DNA from: Isoetes taiwanensis
Taxonomy: Eukaryota > Streptophyta > Lycopodiopsida > Isoetales > Isoetaceae
Reading direction: 5' to 3'
NCBI GenBank assembly: GCA_021234155.1
Contig: JAJEKV010000045.1
Coordinates: 2,373,434 to 2,437,433, forward strand
DNA length: 64,000 nucleotides
Shown: positions 28,968 to 39,205 of the stretch, piece after piece
How the letters are laid out: the number at the start of each line of letters is the position of its first letter
Position numbering within the stretch: position 1 is the first letter of the stretch
Notes under the pieces: generated by a model
What the model was told of the DNA's origin: nothing
What the model saw: the letters and a program-made list of their open reading frames with translations, nothing else
Databases searched by the model: none
Position numbers and translations under genes: made by a program

Positions 28968-30243
28968 ATGGATCCAGTGATTCTCGATCTGATTGCCATT
29001 CTTTTACAGGCTCTAACACTCGGATTTTCATTCCAAAGGTTCTGTTTGCAGCTTATTGAGCTCATTGAGCTTGAAGACCCAATGAATCTGTTCGATGGTG
29101 ATGATTTGCAAGAAAATAATGGTATGTTCTTATGTGCTGCCTCAACTTTGATGTTAGCTGGATCCCATAGGGTTAGAAGGTCATCTAGAAGATTCGGGAT
29201 TGCTCCTAGGCAAAGAACACAATGGGATAATATAAATAACCATGCATGGAATTGTCTGCCTTCCTTTGAAGATGATATATGCACCAATTTTACAGAATGA
29301 AAAGGGCCAGTTTTGAGAGACTAGTCGGTTTAGTTGTTCCCTATTTGATTAGGCCAGAGGTTAAGGTTAGGTCCTCTGTTGATCCTAGGAAGGCTGTTGC
29401 CATGATTCTTTACTTTCTGTCACATGCTGACATGCCTTTGCATGTGGGACAGAGATTTTATGTTGGCAAAACTACAGTGTAGAAATATACTAAAAAAATT
29501 ATACTAGTGTTGGTCTCGAAGACAATTCTTTATAAAAGGTTTGTTGCCATGCCTTCTGGAGCAAGACTAACTCAATGTATAAAGGAATTTCATGATGCAA
29601 TAGGATTGCCAAATGTATATGGTGTTGTTGATGGCTTCCACGTTTTCTTATGGAGGAAACCCAAAAAGAGTGACAAAGGTGATGACTATTACAGTCGACA
29701 TAAAAGGCACTCGTGTCTTTTGCAAGGTATTGTCACACATAACAGGTTGTTTATAAATATCTGTGTTACAAGAACAAGATCAGTCCATGACTTAAATCAG
29801 TTTAAGAAGAGTTCCATATACAATAAAATTGCCTCCAAACAAATCCTGCAGAAACCAATAGTAACTTTGAGTGGCAAAAAATTGAAGAAAGGTCAACCCA
29901 CTAAAGACCAAATCCAGGTTAACATTCCTCCACTTTTACTTGGTGATTCTGCCTATGCTGCCAGACTCTTCCTTATGAAAGTCTTTCCATAGAATCATGG
30001 ACCTTATGATAAGTTTAACAAAAGGATTTGCGGGGGTAGAGTTTATGTAGAAAATGGGTTTGGGATTATCAAAGAGAAATTCAGAATTCTCAAGCATCTG
30101 CCTGTGCATGTTGAAAAGGCCTCCAAGATCATACATGTAGCTTGTGTGCTTTGAAACTTCTGCATTATGGAAGACATGGGATGGAACATGTTGTCAATTG
30201 AAGAAGAACCTGAACAGTTTATTACTATGAAACTGAAGCTATG
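28968..30243 (+). pseudogene. Harbinger (PIF/HARBI1-like) DDE transposase, broken
   Basis: This is the transposase of a PIF/Harbinger DNA transposon. An N-terminal stretch (28,968-29,280) leads into FYRMKRASFERLVGLVVPYL (frame change near 29,283) and a helix-turn-helix-like VGQRFYVGKTTV. The DDE_Tnp_4 core follows. The first Asp is in YGVVDGFH (29,630-29,632), the second in LLGDSAY (29,945-29,947) and the Glu in VENGFGIIK (30,050-30,052). In-frame stops lie at 29,480 (TAG), 29,990 (TAG) and about 30,152 (TGA), where the family sequence continues unbroken on both sides. The two TAGs are explained by CAG-to-TAG changes. All three catalytic residues survive, so loss is recent. The MYB-like partner lies at 31.7-32.7 kb on the other strand. 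Confidence 0.85.
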
Positions 30244-31107
30244 AACATGACTCTAAAAAAATAAGGAGATCAGATGAGGCATGCGTTGTTTGAAAACTTG
30301 GATGGACATGTGTTGCTGTAGAATCTTATGAATCTGTCAACATACCTTTTGATAATTTGTTTATGCTCTCAAGTTTTTGAATGTGAATTATGTTTTCCCT
30401 ATCACAGTTCTTGGAAAAGCTATTTTCTTGTTATTGATTTGATCTGATCTGATACTCAAATGACTCTTAAATACCAGTTAAAAACCCTTGAAGAATGTAG
30501 TTCTGAGAACAAACAGTAGGCTACGAACACAAGTAACATGACATAAACAAACTTGAATGAGAAATTATATGCAATATGCTATTGTATTACAACTGCAACT
30601 GTAGTACATAAAAATGAAATTGGCCACATTTTTTTGCCTGCGAAAGTTATATGAAGTTGAAAACAAAGTCTAAGCCGCTCCATGACTAGTGATCTGCAAT
30701 AATAGCAATAATCAGAAAGTGAAGACAAAGTAGAGAAAACCTGTCAAATATATAACAAAGAACAGTTGAAGACAGAAACATTAAAATAACAGTTGAAGAC
30801 AAAATAAGAGTGGGTCTTTCATTTCTCGAAAGGGGTTACATACTTCTGAGGTTCATTCCAGAGGCATTTCATAGCAAAAGAAGAGGCACGCATGCCATTT
30901 ACACTTAAAAGCTTTACAAAGAAACAAAAAAACATAACAAAATAAACAAAAACAAGGCAGTGGGGGGGCTGGTTCTTGACATCCTATCGCACAGGGGCTC
31001 CTCTTCTTCTTAACCACAAAGCTCATAGGTTTGTCATCATCTTGATTTCATGCAGAGCCCATTTTCCATGATGCTGCATGTAAACACACTCCACATGGGC
31101 CTTCTCT
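30244..31107. other. Non-coding stretch inside the Harbinger element
   Basis: AT-rich sequence without a convincing reading frame or RNA gene. It lies between the convergent transposase and MYB-like genes. It probably holds their 3' UTRs. Confidence 0.4.
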
Positions 31108-31587
31108 TCAAAGGTGCAGCTTCAGCCCAAGCGGTGATTCCAAGGTAACTCCAATATCCAAAAAATTTATCACAACACGTTGTGTCAAAGAGCAATGAAT
31201 CACTTTGTGGCTAACAACTTCAACTTCTTCACTTTCCTCTTCAATAGTTGGCGAGGAATCCTGGTGTTCTCCTTCCACTAGATTTGCAGGCTCTGACATG
31301 CGAGAGGAGGAAGACTCTTCAACAACTTCTTCACTTGAAGTTTCGGGCCAAGAAGAGCTCTCAGAGTAATAATCTTCCTCAGAACATGAGGTCTTGTGCG
31401 AGGCAAAAGAATCTATAGGGTTAGAATACTCCTCTAGGGAGTATTCTTTGGATCGACTCCAGTGGCTTGAGATGGAAGACGGAGGGCTAAGCGAATTCCT
31501 TGGACGCTTTGATTGAGCCATTTTTTTTATGAATGGCTTGTGCCTAGGAGGGGTGCTTAAAATGGGATAAATTGACAAGACAAGCAT
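31108..31587 (-). CDS. Acidic Ser/Glu-rich protein, unrecognised
   Basis: An open frame of up to 159 aa. A more likely start is the internal methionine in IKKMAQSKRPRNSL at about 31,523, preceded by a T-rich stretch on the coding strand. The product is a basic start, then long Ser/Glu runs (SSWPETSSEEVVEESSSS; EEESEEVEVV). No known domain is seen. It lies downstream of the MYB-like gene in the same orientation and may be the end of a longer gene or chance coding bias. Low-complexity composition limits inference. Confidence 0.3.
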   Translation of the reverse strand: MLVLSIYPILSTPPRHKPFIKKMAQSKRPRNSLSPPSSISSHWSRSKEYSLEEYSNPIDSFASHKTSCSEEDYYSESSSWPETSSEEVVEESSSSRMSEPANLVEGEHQDSSPTIEEESEEVEVVSHKVIHCSLTQRVVINFLDIGVTLESPLGLKLHL

Positions 31588-31721
31588 TTAATGATAAATG
31601 CGATATCTATATGCCTAGATTGCAGTATCAATCATTGAATATTAAGACAGTTAATCAATTTGAGATGGTTGCAAATTATTCATTCGAAATAACAGAATGT
31701 AAGAAAGTGAAAATCATAATT

Positions 31722-32674
31722 TTACTCTTTATTCTTGGTTGCCAGTTTGGCAATTTCAAGAAGTGTGTCCTTGGTCATCTGACATATGCTCTGAGTTATT
31801 GCTGCCAAAGGTTCAGCAATCTTCAAACTATTGGCAGATCGAATGGTCTCTAATTCCCTTACCAATTTCAGTTTCTTTGCAGATTCTTCCTTCGTAAAAT
31901 CCAATTTCTTGATTCTCCAAAAGTGCTTGCCATTTGTGAAATTCCAATAGCAATGTCCATCAATTTGCAACCTCAACTTCTTTCTTCCTGTAGGCTTTCC
32001 ACAAACTCCAGATTGATTGTATACTGCAAATTTGGGGGCTGGAGGAATCTGTGTTGTTACCTCGTTTTCATTCGATTGTTTGGCATATGATGCATTCGAG
32101 GCTATCCTGAATTTTCCATGTTGACATTGACATTGGAAGTGTCTTCAGTACTCTCAAAGGGATCATCAAAAGAAGCATCGGATCCAACTGTTTCGTAGAA
32201 ATTGTCAGAAAAAGTAGTGTGCAAATCTGCTGCCTCAAAAGCTTCATTCCCAAAGTCCCCATCATCCCCAGCCCCTGGAATGGGGTTATGTAATGTCACT
32301 CCATACTTGACTTCTTCCATTCTTTCATACCACTGCCAACTTGAAGGCTCTGAACCCATATGACTAGAAGCATGTTTCTCATCCTTGAATTTCGCTTGAA
32401 GTTTATCCCATTTGTTCTTGAGTTTCCTGACTTCCACTAATCCACCAACAATTGGCTGTAATTTCACTAGACTTTCTCTCCATTGTGTATTAGAAAGATT
32501 CAAACTACCATTAGTAACCAATTTCATCTTATTCAGAAGGTTCGGGAAGGTAGAACCACCCTGATCTATCCATTGGACTGGAGTCTTCCTATTTTTTATG
32601 CCATTTTTTTGGGGATTTTTTTTTTCTTGAGCAACAAGAGCCATTGAATTCTCGGGCTGAGAAGATTCACTCAT
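31722..32674 (-). pseudogene. Harbinger MYB/SANT-like DNA-binding protein, one frameshift
   Basis: This is the second protein that PIF/Harbinger elements need; it binds element ends and brings in the transposase. The start is MSESSQPENSM at 32,674. A Trp-spaced helical block (VQWIDQGGSTFPNLL…NTQWRESLVKLQPIVGG…KLKNKWDKLQAKFKDEK…SSWQWYERMEEV) matches the plant Myb/SANT-like (L10-interacting MYB type) pattern. After NVNMENSG a stop appears near 32,103. Shifting frame at about 32,115 continues cleanly (GKFRIASNASYAKQSNEN…) to KLRLQIDGHCYWNF…LEIAKLATKNKE and the stop at 31,722. So it is one gene of about 316 codons with a single frameshift. Confidence 0.7.
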
Positions 32675-32713
32675 AATACCGGTAGGTGCTTGAATTTCGC
32701 TGAGAACTCGCTT

Positions 32714-32842
32714 ACTCCATATGAATCATATAAGAAATAACACATAAGTTAGAAAGGACTATATTCGTTGGGGGGACCATACTCCATATGAATCATATAA
32801 GAAATAACACGTAAGTTAGAAAGGACTATATTCGTTGGGGGA
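32714..32842. repeat. 67-bp tandem duplication
   Basis: Two near-identical copies (32,714-32,780 and 32,781-32,842) each begin ACTCCATATGAATCATATAA and end TTCGTTGGGGG. I see one mismatch (CACATAAG against CACGTAAG). It lies just upstream of the MYB-like gene, in its promoter or first intron. Confidence 0.9.
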
Positions 32843-33020
32843 ATATGTTTCTATTAAAATCCCCCGATATAGTTTTTTTTTGAATTAAATAAGTATAGTC
32901 CACATTCATTGAAATCTGCCCTGCCATCTTTCGAGTCCTCTTTGGAGCCATTTTCTCAATGCGAGGAGGTACAAAGGGTTTGCTACTTGCAGGCAAGGCA
33001 GATCTCGTTGCCTTAGACAT
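32826..33020 (-). CDS. Small basic open frame upstream of the MYB-like gene
   Basis: A 64-codon frame starting MSKATRSALPASSKPFVPPR and rich in Lys/Arg. Position and strand would suit a first exon of the MYB-like gene, but I cannot define matching splice sites with confidence. It may be spurious. Confidence 0.25.
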   Translation of the reverse strand: MSKATRSALPASSKPFVPPRIEKMAPKRTRKMAGQISMNVDYTYLIQKKTISGDFNRNIFPQRI

Positions 33021-33720
33021 TAGACTTTACAGAATTCAACCTAAGCAACTAAGAAACAATATTTGTTGTAATAGAATTTGATATCAGAACAACGTAAGAT
33101 TGATTCGAATTGTATTAATAAGGATTGAACAAGCTAAGAAATACCTCTAGACCGGAAATCAACAAGGCAGATCGAAGAATTAGTGGGAATTCAAGGATTT
33201 GCGCGGCATTGAAGACCAAGAAACAGGGGAAAATGGCACCCCAGAATTTTGATGAGGGAAAGTTTTCTGCGATGATTTTCAGGCGACATAATTTTAGGGG
33301 GTTGTTAAGTTAGTGGTTAATGGAAATGCCTCTAACGGCTATTAGGGGCGAATCATCTCTCAAGGTGAGAGATGTGTTTTTCCATTCTCACCCATCTCTC
33401 ATAGTCTCTCACCTCTCGTATTCTCTCTTATGCTCTCTAAGTCAACATGTGGCCAAGGCCTCTCCCTCCCTCCCTCCCTCTCAGTTGGCACCTTCCCCAA
33501 GTCGAACAAGGCCAGGACTTTGCGCGGCTACCTCATCTTCCACAGATGGCAAATCTGGCCGTCACCTCTATACCCTGCACAAAACCCGAAGGAATAGATC
33601 ACCCGACCAATATAGCCAAATCCGGCAGAGGACTTCAAGCATTCTCAGTTTTATAACCACAAATAGAAGCTAAGACGCACTGGAACTTCCTAAAAAAGGC
33701 CAAGCCCACAAAGCCAAAAT
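33021..33720. other. Non-coding, with a (CCCT)n stretch
   Basis: No convincing gene. It contains CTCTCCCTCCCTCCCTCCCT-type repeats near 33,461-33,482 and a GC-richer stretch to 33,700. The 9-mer GGCCACATG (28,642) has an inverted match at 33,446-33,454, a weak candidate pair of Harbinger ends. Confidence 0.35.
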
Positions 33721-33723
33721 ATT

Positions 33724-33800
33724 AAAAAAAAAAAAAAAAAAAAGACCTTAAAAAAAACAAGGTGCTGCGCACGGAGGGTTGCCCTCCTTGGGCCGAGAGT
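33724..33800. repeat. Poly(A) run and GGAGGG/CCCTCC hairpin module
   Basis: About 20 A residues (33,724-33,743) are followed by a second A-run and GTGCTGCGCACGGAGGGTT with CCCTCC, a 6-bp stem with a 3-nt loop. The block CACGGAGGGTTGCCCT recurs as TACGGAGGGTTGCCCT at about 51,591, so it is a dispersed repeat end, probably of a SINE or similar element. Confidence 0.45.
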
Positions 33801-33885
33801 GAAGTGGCTTAAATCAAATCCACACTATTTGACCTGACAATATATACAAGACTAGTTATGGAGAATTCTATGGAAATTGCCATCT

Positions 33886-34140
33886 TTATAATATTTTTTG
33901 ATCCATAATGTTATGCAGTCTTTTGAGCCCGACTTGAGCTATTGGCGACATCATCATGCTTTGGGCATCTTCTAGTTTACGGGCCCATACTGGGGCATGG
34001 TCAAGCTCATAACGATAATCATAGAATAGCTGTTCTCCAGCTCCTATTTTTTCTTTCGCAAATATACCTACTATGTGGTCTCCAGCAAGCCAAGCGGGGA
34101 GTGGCAAAGCAAGCAGTGGGATTGCGATTGACTCGACACT
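33886..34140 (-). pseudogene. E(z)-type H3K27 methyltransferase SET C-terminus, fragment
   Basis: This is a piece of a Polycomb histone methyltransferase gene (CURLY LEAF/SWINGER group). The frame reads GDHIVGIFAKEKIGAGEQLF followed by YDYRYELDHAPVWARKLE. That is the end of the SET domain, with its conserved YDYRY, and the start of the post-SET tail of E(z) proteins. It then runs to a stop at 33,886 through a tail I cannot match. The rest of the SET domain upstream is missing; sequence before WLAGDH does not match. It is a fragment of roughly 45 recognisable residues, on the same strand as the other captured gene pieces at 36.3-38.9 kb. A complete gene must exist elsewhere in the genome. Confidence 0.8.
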
Positions 34141-34450
34141 CCACTCTATTTAAACGTATATGGGAAAGGGGATCAAGTCCATTTACTTGTTGGAATCAAA
34201 AACTTATTTAAATTTGTGGTTGTATAAGGTGCTTTATTATGTACCCTACTTCCAAACAAGAATGGTAAATGACAACAGTGTTTTGTATAACAATGGTAGG
34301 TGCCGAGGGGAAGGTGAGTTTCTCTTTTATTAGTGTGTATGTGGGTGGCCTATTGTGGCTAGTGTTTTATTAGTTGCACTTTAAAATTGAATTTCGTGCA
34401 AGATCTAGCTTGAGATCCATCTGACATACCTTTGATAATAGATTTGCATA
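34141..34450. other. Non-coding spacer
   Basis: Nothing recognisable on either strand. Confidence 0.4.
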
Positions 34451-34451
34451 C

Positions 34452-34785
34452 AAAAATAGGGTATAAATGAAGGAAAATTTTCAAATAAAAGGATATTAAA
34501 CTACGAAATCACAAAGGGGAATTGTTGCCAGAAAAGGGTATGAACATTGGTTGCAAGAAATGGGGTACGAATGGAAATGGGGTACAAATGAAGAAATTTT
34601 CAAGTAGGAGGATACTAATCTACAAAATTACAAAGAGGGGATTCTTACTAGAAAGAGGTATGAATATATTTGTGAGAAATGGGGTATGAGCATTCCATAT
34701 GGCAATGGGGTACAAAAAAAATACAAATAAGAGGATATTAATCTAAAAAATCACAAAGGGGCATTGTGGCCAGATACCCCGTTTC
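34452..34785. repeat. Minisatellite, about 120-bp unit, three copies
   Basis: Three imperfect head-to-tail units start near 34,454, 34,573 and 34,690. Each contains GGGTA(T/C)(A/G)AATG, a TTTTCAA(A/G)TA-type block, GGATA(T/C)TAA, an (A)TCACAAAG-type block and AAATGGGGTA. Divergence between units is about 10-20 percent by eye. Confidence 0.75.
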
Positions 34786-35092
34786 TGAAAATCACTTCCT
34801 TTCATAGAAAAGGGGGATTTTTAGGGGTTTTTTTATGGTGCATTTTAAGGAGGATACGGGCGTCATTTTTTATGTTTCATGTTATCTTCGGACGATTTAT
34901 CTATTCTTTTCCCTCACATGACAAAGCAACTTATTCAGATGAATATTTCAAATTATTATTGTCATCTCCAGCAGCTTAGAAAAGGCTAACAAATCGAATT
35001 CCTCCTGTTCCAGATAAAGCGAGTCTAAGATTAGAGTTTACCTTCTTAGAATATATAAATAGACATCTAAAACCTCTCTAGCTCAGGGGCTG

Positions 35093-35783
35093 ATCACTGG
35101 CATGGAATAAAATAACGGCTAAGGTTAGCCAAATGGCTATTTTGTAACATTTTTGCCAAGAAAAGCGGCTAAAGTAAATGGGAAAAATTGCTCAAAAAAG
35201 AAAATTTTAGCCCAATTTTTTTGCCGACTAAAGTTTTAGACGAATCTAAACCTCCAACAACTCCTCTAGGACAACAATTAGCCAAACTTAAGAAAAGAGT
35301 GGACTTGGGAAAATGGATGGATTAGCTGACACCAAGATATATAGGAACTTTAGGAAATCATCAAAGAACTTGTTTCAAGTCTGAAGTTGAACCATTCTTA
35401 TTTCAAGTATGAAAATATCGGAGGGAGGATCCATTTGACTACAAGGAAACTTTTTCTTTGAGCTTTTTTATATGATTATATGTCAATTTATGTCTTTGTT
35501 TTATTATTATATTAAGGAAGTTATAAGAATGATTATAATGATAACAATAAGTTCAATGTCTTTGTCCAAAGGCTTAGAACTTTTAAAATAAGGATAGTGT
35601 GATGGCTAATATTTGACCTACATTTTGTGAAAGTTTAGCCAAAGACAAGAAACCATGATGGAGAAAAACCATTTAGTTTAGCCAAGTATTAGAAACTTCT
35701 AGCTCCAATTCGAAGGTAGTTTAGCTAAACCTATGTGGCTATACTAAAAATATAGGAGCAGTAATTTATTCCATGGTCACTGG
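35093..35783. mobile_element. hAT-type MITE with 8-bp target-site duplication
   Basis: A complete 675-bp non-autonomous element (35,101-35,775). Terminal inverted repeats are CATGGAATAAAATAACGGCT on the left and, read from the right end inward, CATGGAATAAATTACTGCT. Flanking 8-mers are ATCACTGG (35,093-35,100) and GTCACTGG (35,776-35,783), one mismatch, the length made by hAT transposases. Subterminal TTAGCCA/TGGCTAA motifs recur at both ends. There is no coding capacity. Confidence 0.85.
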
Positions 35784-36304
35784 CAGTAATTCTTCAATAC
35801 CATTCCTTACCAAATATCAAATCTTTTACTATTCATCAGCGCCTTTGGACTACAAATGTGCCCTCCAACATTGTGTGCTTCCTCTTTTATTTGAAGCCAA
35901 GAAGGTCTGAAAACTTCTAGGACCTTCCGGAACCTGCAAATTTTCAAGGAAAATCCCGAACTTTTGGAACCGCCTACGAACGGCAATCACCTTAAAAGCA
36001 ACCATACCACTATTGAATCCATGTCTTTCTTTATTGCTAATCAAATATGGAAGTCCAAAAATCTCTTCAATGGATTGTAATGCTCAAAAAGAGATTGTGT
36101 AATTAGTATCCAGGTAAATAAAAGAAGGTTAACTGCAATCTTAGCAGACCATGAGACGTTTGCCTTGCATGTCTTTGCATCTCATTTGGGGGGAGGGTTT
36201 TTGGCTTCTAATAACGGCCTATCTTTCTCTTGTATCTTGATAGAGCATGTACATTGGAACAGTATATACACATATTTACCAATCAACTTTCCAGTTATTT
36301 CAAA
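35784..36304. other. Non-coding spacer
   Basis: AT-rich sequence; no gene, RNA or repeat recognised. Confidence 0.4.
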
Positions 36305-37289
36305 TTAGCAAATTCTCTCCCCCTCGGTATCTTCGCCTTTCTTCTGTTCATGTCTTATGGTCTCGGATTCCATGCGTTTGACCTCTTCTAGTTGTCTTAA
36401 CAGATCCAAACGCTCTGGAGCGTATGCTGAAGGTATCTGTAATTTAACATGATAAAAGTATTAGGTTGATCAAAAGATGCTGCCTTAAAGTATTTCCTGA
36501 CCACATGAAGATTTTAAAGCAAATTAAAAGCACACTTGGTAATATCATTTCCCACCCATGCTACATGTTGCCTCCATATACTTGACTAAGTTGGCCCTCT
36601 TCTTTGAGCACCATATAAGAATGAAACCATACTTTGGGCTTCATAATTGTTTTAAGTAAACACTTTAAATGCTAGGAGAAGAATATGCCTCAGATGCATT
36701 GAAAGATGAAAAATACAAGGAGTTCTTTGAAGCTTGAACCTTTAGGCCAACGTGGGATGCAACATCATTTGGCATGGCAAGCAGGACGATGCCAATTGCA
36801 GCCAACGCACAAACAGGCAAGAACATCATGGAAGCTCTGATTACAAGAATGAAAACGTGGATGGCTCTTTCTTCAGAAAACAATTTTCCAACAAATTGAA
36901 AGTTCATAACATGCAAATTTAAACAACATTATATTTCTCACTACAAATATCGAAATGCATAACAAGCAGCATACCAATGCCGGTACATATTTCTGTATGG
37001 CAGCAAGGATTGCAGCGTGGCCAACGACAGTCACCTGCCATAAGAAAAAATCATTTTATCACCACAACAAGTTGGTCATGAAATAAACAGCAAATGCTTA
37101 CCGGTAGCAGCATAAGGAAACCAATAGGTAGTAGAATGGGTGGACTAGCTTCAACACGCAAGCTAAATATTACAGACTTACTGCACTCGCATCTTTAAGC
37201 TTTTCGATTGACTTGCTGAAAACGTCCCCATAACTTTTTCCTTGCTCAATTCCATATGGAACAGGTGACAGATTGCTTGAATTTGACAG
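36305..37289 (-). CDS. Three 3' exons of an unidentified protein gene
   Basis: Three consecutive minus-strand exons with consensus splice sites, all in phase 0: 37,182-37,289 (36 codons; acceptor CTGCAG, donor GTAAGT), 36,975-37,034 (20 codons; acceptor GGCAG, donor GTATGC) and 36,305-36,436 (43 codons and TAA; acceptor TTACAG). The product ends ...PVPYGIEQGKSYGDVFSKSI, then VTVVGHAAILAAIQKYVPAL and SAYAPERLDLLRQLEEVKRM, a hydrophobic helix followed by a charged coiled-coil-like tail. I do not recognise the family. The upstream exons are not found; EF-Tu fragments lie there instead. Clean frames and sites mean it is either the end of a live gene or a recent capture. Confidence 0.55.
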
Positions 37290-37722
37290 CTGCAGAGCCC
37301 AAGAAAAAGCAAATAGAAATGAGAATGCAATGATTTATCCCCAAAAATGATGAGTTAAATTAGTGATTACATTTTAGTAAATAGAGCAAGCAAACCCCCC
37401 CAAAAAAATGCAAATCCCATAAGCCTGATTTGATCGCACTCAGAAGACATTACTAATAGCTCTCTACTACAATGTGAATCGCAAAAAGCCTTCAATACTA
37501 CTTTCTAAAGGCTTAAGTTTCTTTACAACCTGATTGTGAAGGCATGCCAAACTAACGCCAACATGAGAAAAAAAAACATGTTAGACTAACTTTCATAATG
37601 TGTATGTAAATGGATCAGATTTCCACGAGAAATAAAGAATCTGATTTTTGCAAAAATGATCTCAAACATTTTTGTACATCAGCTGAGGTATTAGTACGAC
37701 ATCAGCACACATGACAGCATAC
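37290..37722. other. Non-coding spacer between gene fragments
   Basis: No exon recognised. The sequence is AT-rich and intron-like. Confidence 0.35.
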
Positions 37723-38340
37723 CTGGCCTCTCCAAATTTGTTCACGCTTCAAACCACGAAGCACAAGCCCTACATTATCACCTGCCATTCAATGCTGAAC
37801 CCCTAATGATTGGGATTTTCATCACCAGGAAATTTATAGAAGCTGAGCAGTTCTGTAGTTCAAAAATAATCATAGCCCAACCAACTTTGCCAGCTGCTCA
37901 GATCTAGAGGAGAAAAATAAACAAGAAGAAGGGGCCTCTCAACTCCATTTCAACCAGCTCCAATAACTCTTCATCGTCAACAGCATCGACCTTGTTAAGA
38001 AAAGAAAACAAAACAGCGATGGCACGCCTACCTGATCCATTCAAAAGGTTTAAGAAACATAAACAGTTGTTTCTAAAATAATTATAGCGTGCCCTCACCT
38101 GACAGCAAGAAGAATATGCTCTTTTGTCTGTGGCATTGGCCCATCCGGAGCAAAAATAACCAAGATTCCTCCATCCATCTGAGCAACGCCGCAACCAAGA
38201 AGAGCTAGGTTGTTAGAGCCATTGCCGATCTCCATAGAGCGACCTTGAGCACAGCAAAAGAAAGAAACCGGCTTCAAGAAATGAGACGTCGAGTTCTTTA
38301 CCAGGTGACCGCGAGTTTGCAGGAAATAGGACCCTGTTGA
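37723..38340 (-). pseudogene. tufA-like (mitochondrial TUFM): Mitochondrial EF-Tu gene fragment with introns
   Basis: These are pieces of the translation factor that delivers aminoacyl-tRNA to the mitochondrial ribosome. The GTPase-domain exon ends at 38,099 with [27 protein letters not shown] (G4-side region) and a GT donor. A second exon starts at 38,031 (VGVPS) and gives NKVDAVDDEELLELVEMELR, containing the NKxD guanine-specificity motif. A domain-II exon at 37,723-37,781 gives GDNVGLVLRGLKREQIWRGQ with good splice sites on both sides. A base is lost in LAxQ, extra bases sit between VGVPS and NKVD, and the P-loop half and domain III are absent. It is a dead, intron-bearing genomic copy, not a processed one. 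Confidence 0.8.
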
Positions 38341-38740
38341 AACCTGAACTAGTACTGAAGGTACTATATACCGGTTTTCACCATCCTTCCCCTCCATACC
38401 TGCCATCATCAATTCACACAGTCCATATCAGTACCTCATTTTGCACTAGAACAGTGATGTCCTTGAACTGGGTATTAAGAAGAAAAGAAATTAGAAGACT
38501 CCTCAACATCCTAAGCATAAACAGGCAGCGTTTTTGCTCTGGCAGAAAGACTTACACCAAACACCCAGCCTTCTGAGTATCCCCAACACCCAGCCTGATA
38601 TTTACGTTGAGCCAGCTAAGGTATACACCCATAGGCCTGACTTTGGAGCATTAAAGCCACAACCATAAATTCGAGAGATCTTCTTAGCTAACGCAAAGTA
38701 ATATTCAGGCTAAGAGATCTTCCACATGTTGTGATCATAC
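38341..38740. other. Spacer between EF-Tu and dioxygenase fragments
   Basis: No exon recognised. A short CAACACCCAGCCT motif is repeated near 38,561 and 38,585. Confidence 0.35.
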
Positions 38741-38866
38741 CTGAATCAAGTCTCCAACATTTACAGCAAATGCACCAGGGCGTGGCTTCAGAGGGATCCA
38801 TTCTCCATCCCATCTTCTAACTTGAAGACCCCCAACTTGGTCATGTCCTAATACTCTGTCCAAATA
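38741..38866 (-). pseudogene. 2-oxoglutarate/Fe(II) dioxygenase exon
   Basis: A single 42-codon exon in phase 0 with an AACAG acceptor and a GTATGA donor. It encodes YLDRVLGHDQVGGLQVRRWD, then GEWIPLKPRPGAFAVNVGDL-IQ. This is the double-stranded beta-helix core of plant 2OG dioxygenases (GGLQV...W..V.P.PGAFVVNIGDxxQ), between the HxD pair and the distal His. The neighbouring exons with HxD and the RxS motif are not present nearby, so this is a stranded fragment. The subfamily cannot be told. Confidence 0.75.
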
Positions 38867-39024
38867 CTGTTAGTGCACATCCAAACAGAGCGCAATACCT
38901 AGCTATTGAATGCTTGAACGATTCGGCCTCTAACCTACAAAAATCAAGCATACATTTAGCCGAGATGCTCCATATTTTTTCGGGTTCTCCGTACGCACAG
39001 AAGAACAGAAGTCATATTGTAGAG

Positions 39025-39205
39025 TCCGGTTAGCCGGTTCCGAAATAGTTGCCTAAGAACAGCCACGACCGCCAGTTTACATATACCAAGTTTTTAGCAG
39101 TCATTGGCATATTCCTAGCATATACTAGCATATACTCGGAATATGCCATAACCCCACATCAACAAGGGCTTGCCCCCCTGGGGCAACCCAAAAACATTGC
39201 AAATC
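39025..39205 (+). repeat. CCGGTTAGCCGG repeat family, copy 1
   Basis: The module contains CCGGTTAGCCGGTT, CGACCGCCAGTTTAC, several GCATAT(A/T)(C/T)(T/C) steps, GGAATATGCC and a terminal inverted pair GGGCTTGCCCCCC / GGGGCAACCC followed by AAAAA. Related copies lie at 58,473-58,650 and 61,637-61,830, with a partial one at 45,139-45,240. An A-rich 3' side after a hairpin suggests a SINE-like element, class unproven. Confidence 0.65.

Noticed and set aside
28745-29287. 180-codon minus-strand frame opposite the Harbinger transposase
   Set aside because: It is antisense to the transposase N-terminus and shows no domain; a shadow frame.
28642-33454. GGCCACATG inverted pair as Harbinger ends
   Set aside because: Only 9 bp match and no TWA duplication flanks them; the true ends remain unknown.
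33769-33800. Helitron 3' end (hairpin plus CTRR) on the minus strand
   Set aside because: A stem GGAGGG/CCCTCC exists, but the following bases read CTTG, not CTRR, and no 5' TC end was found.
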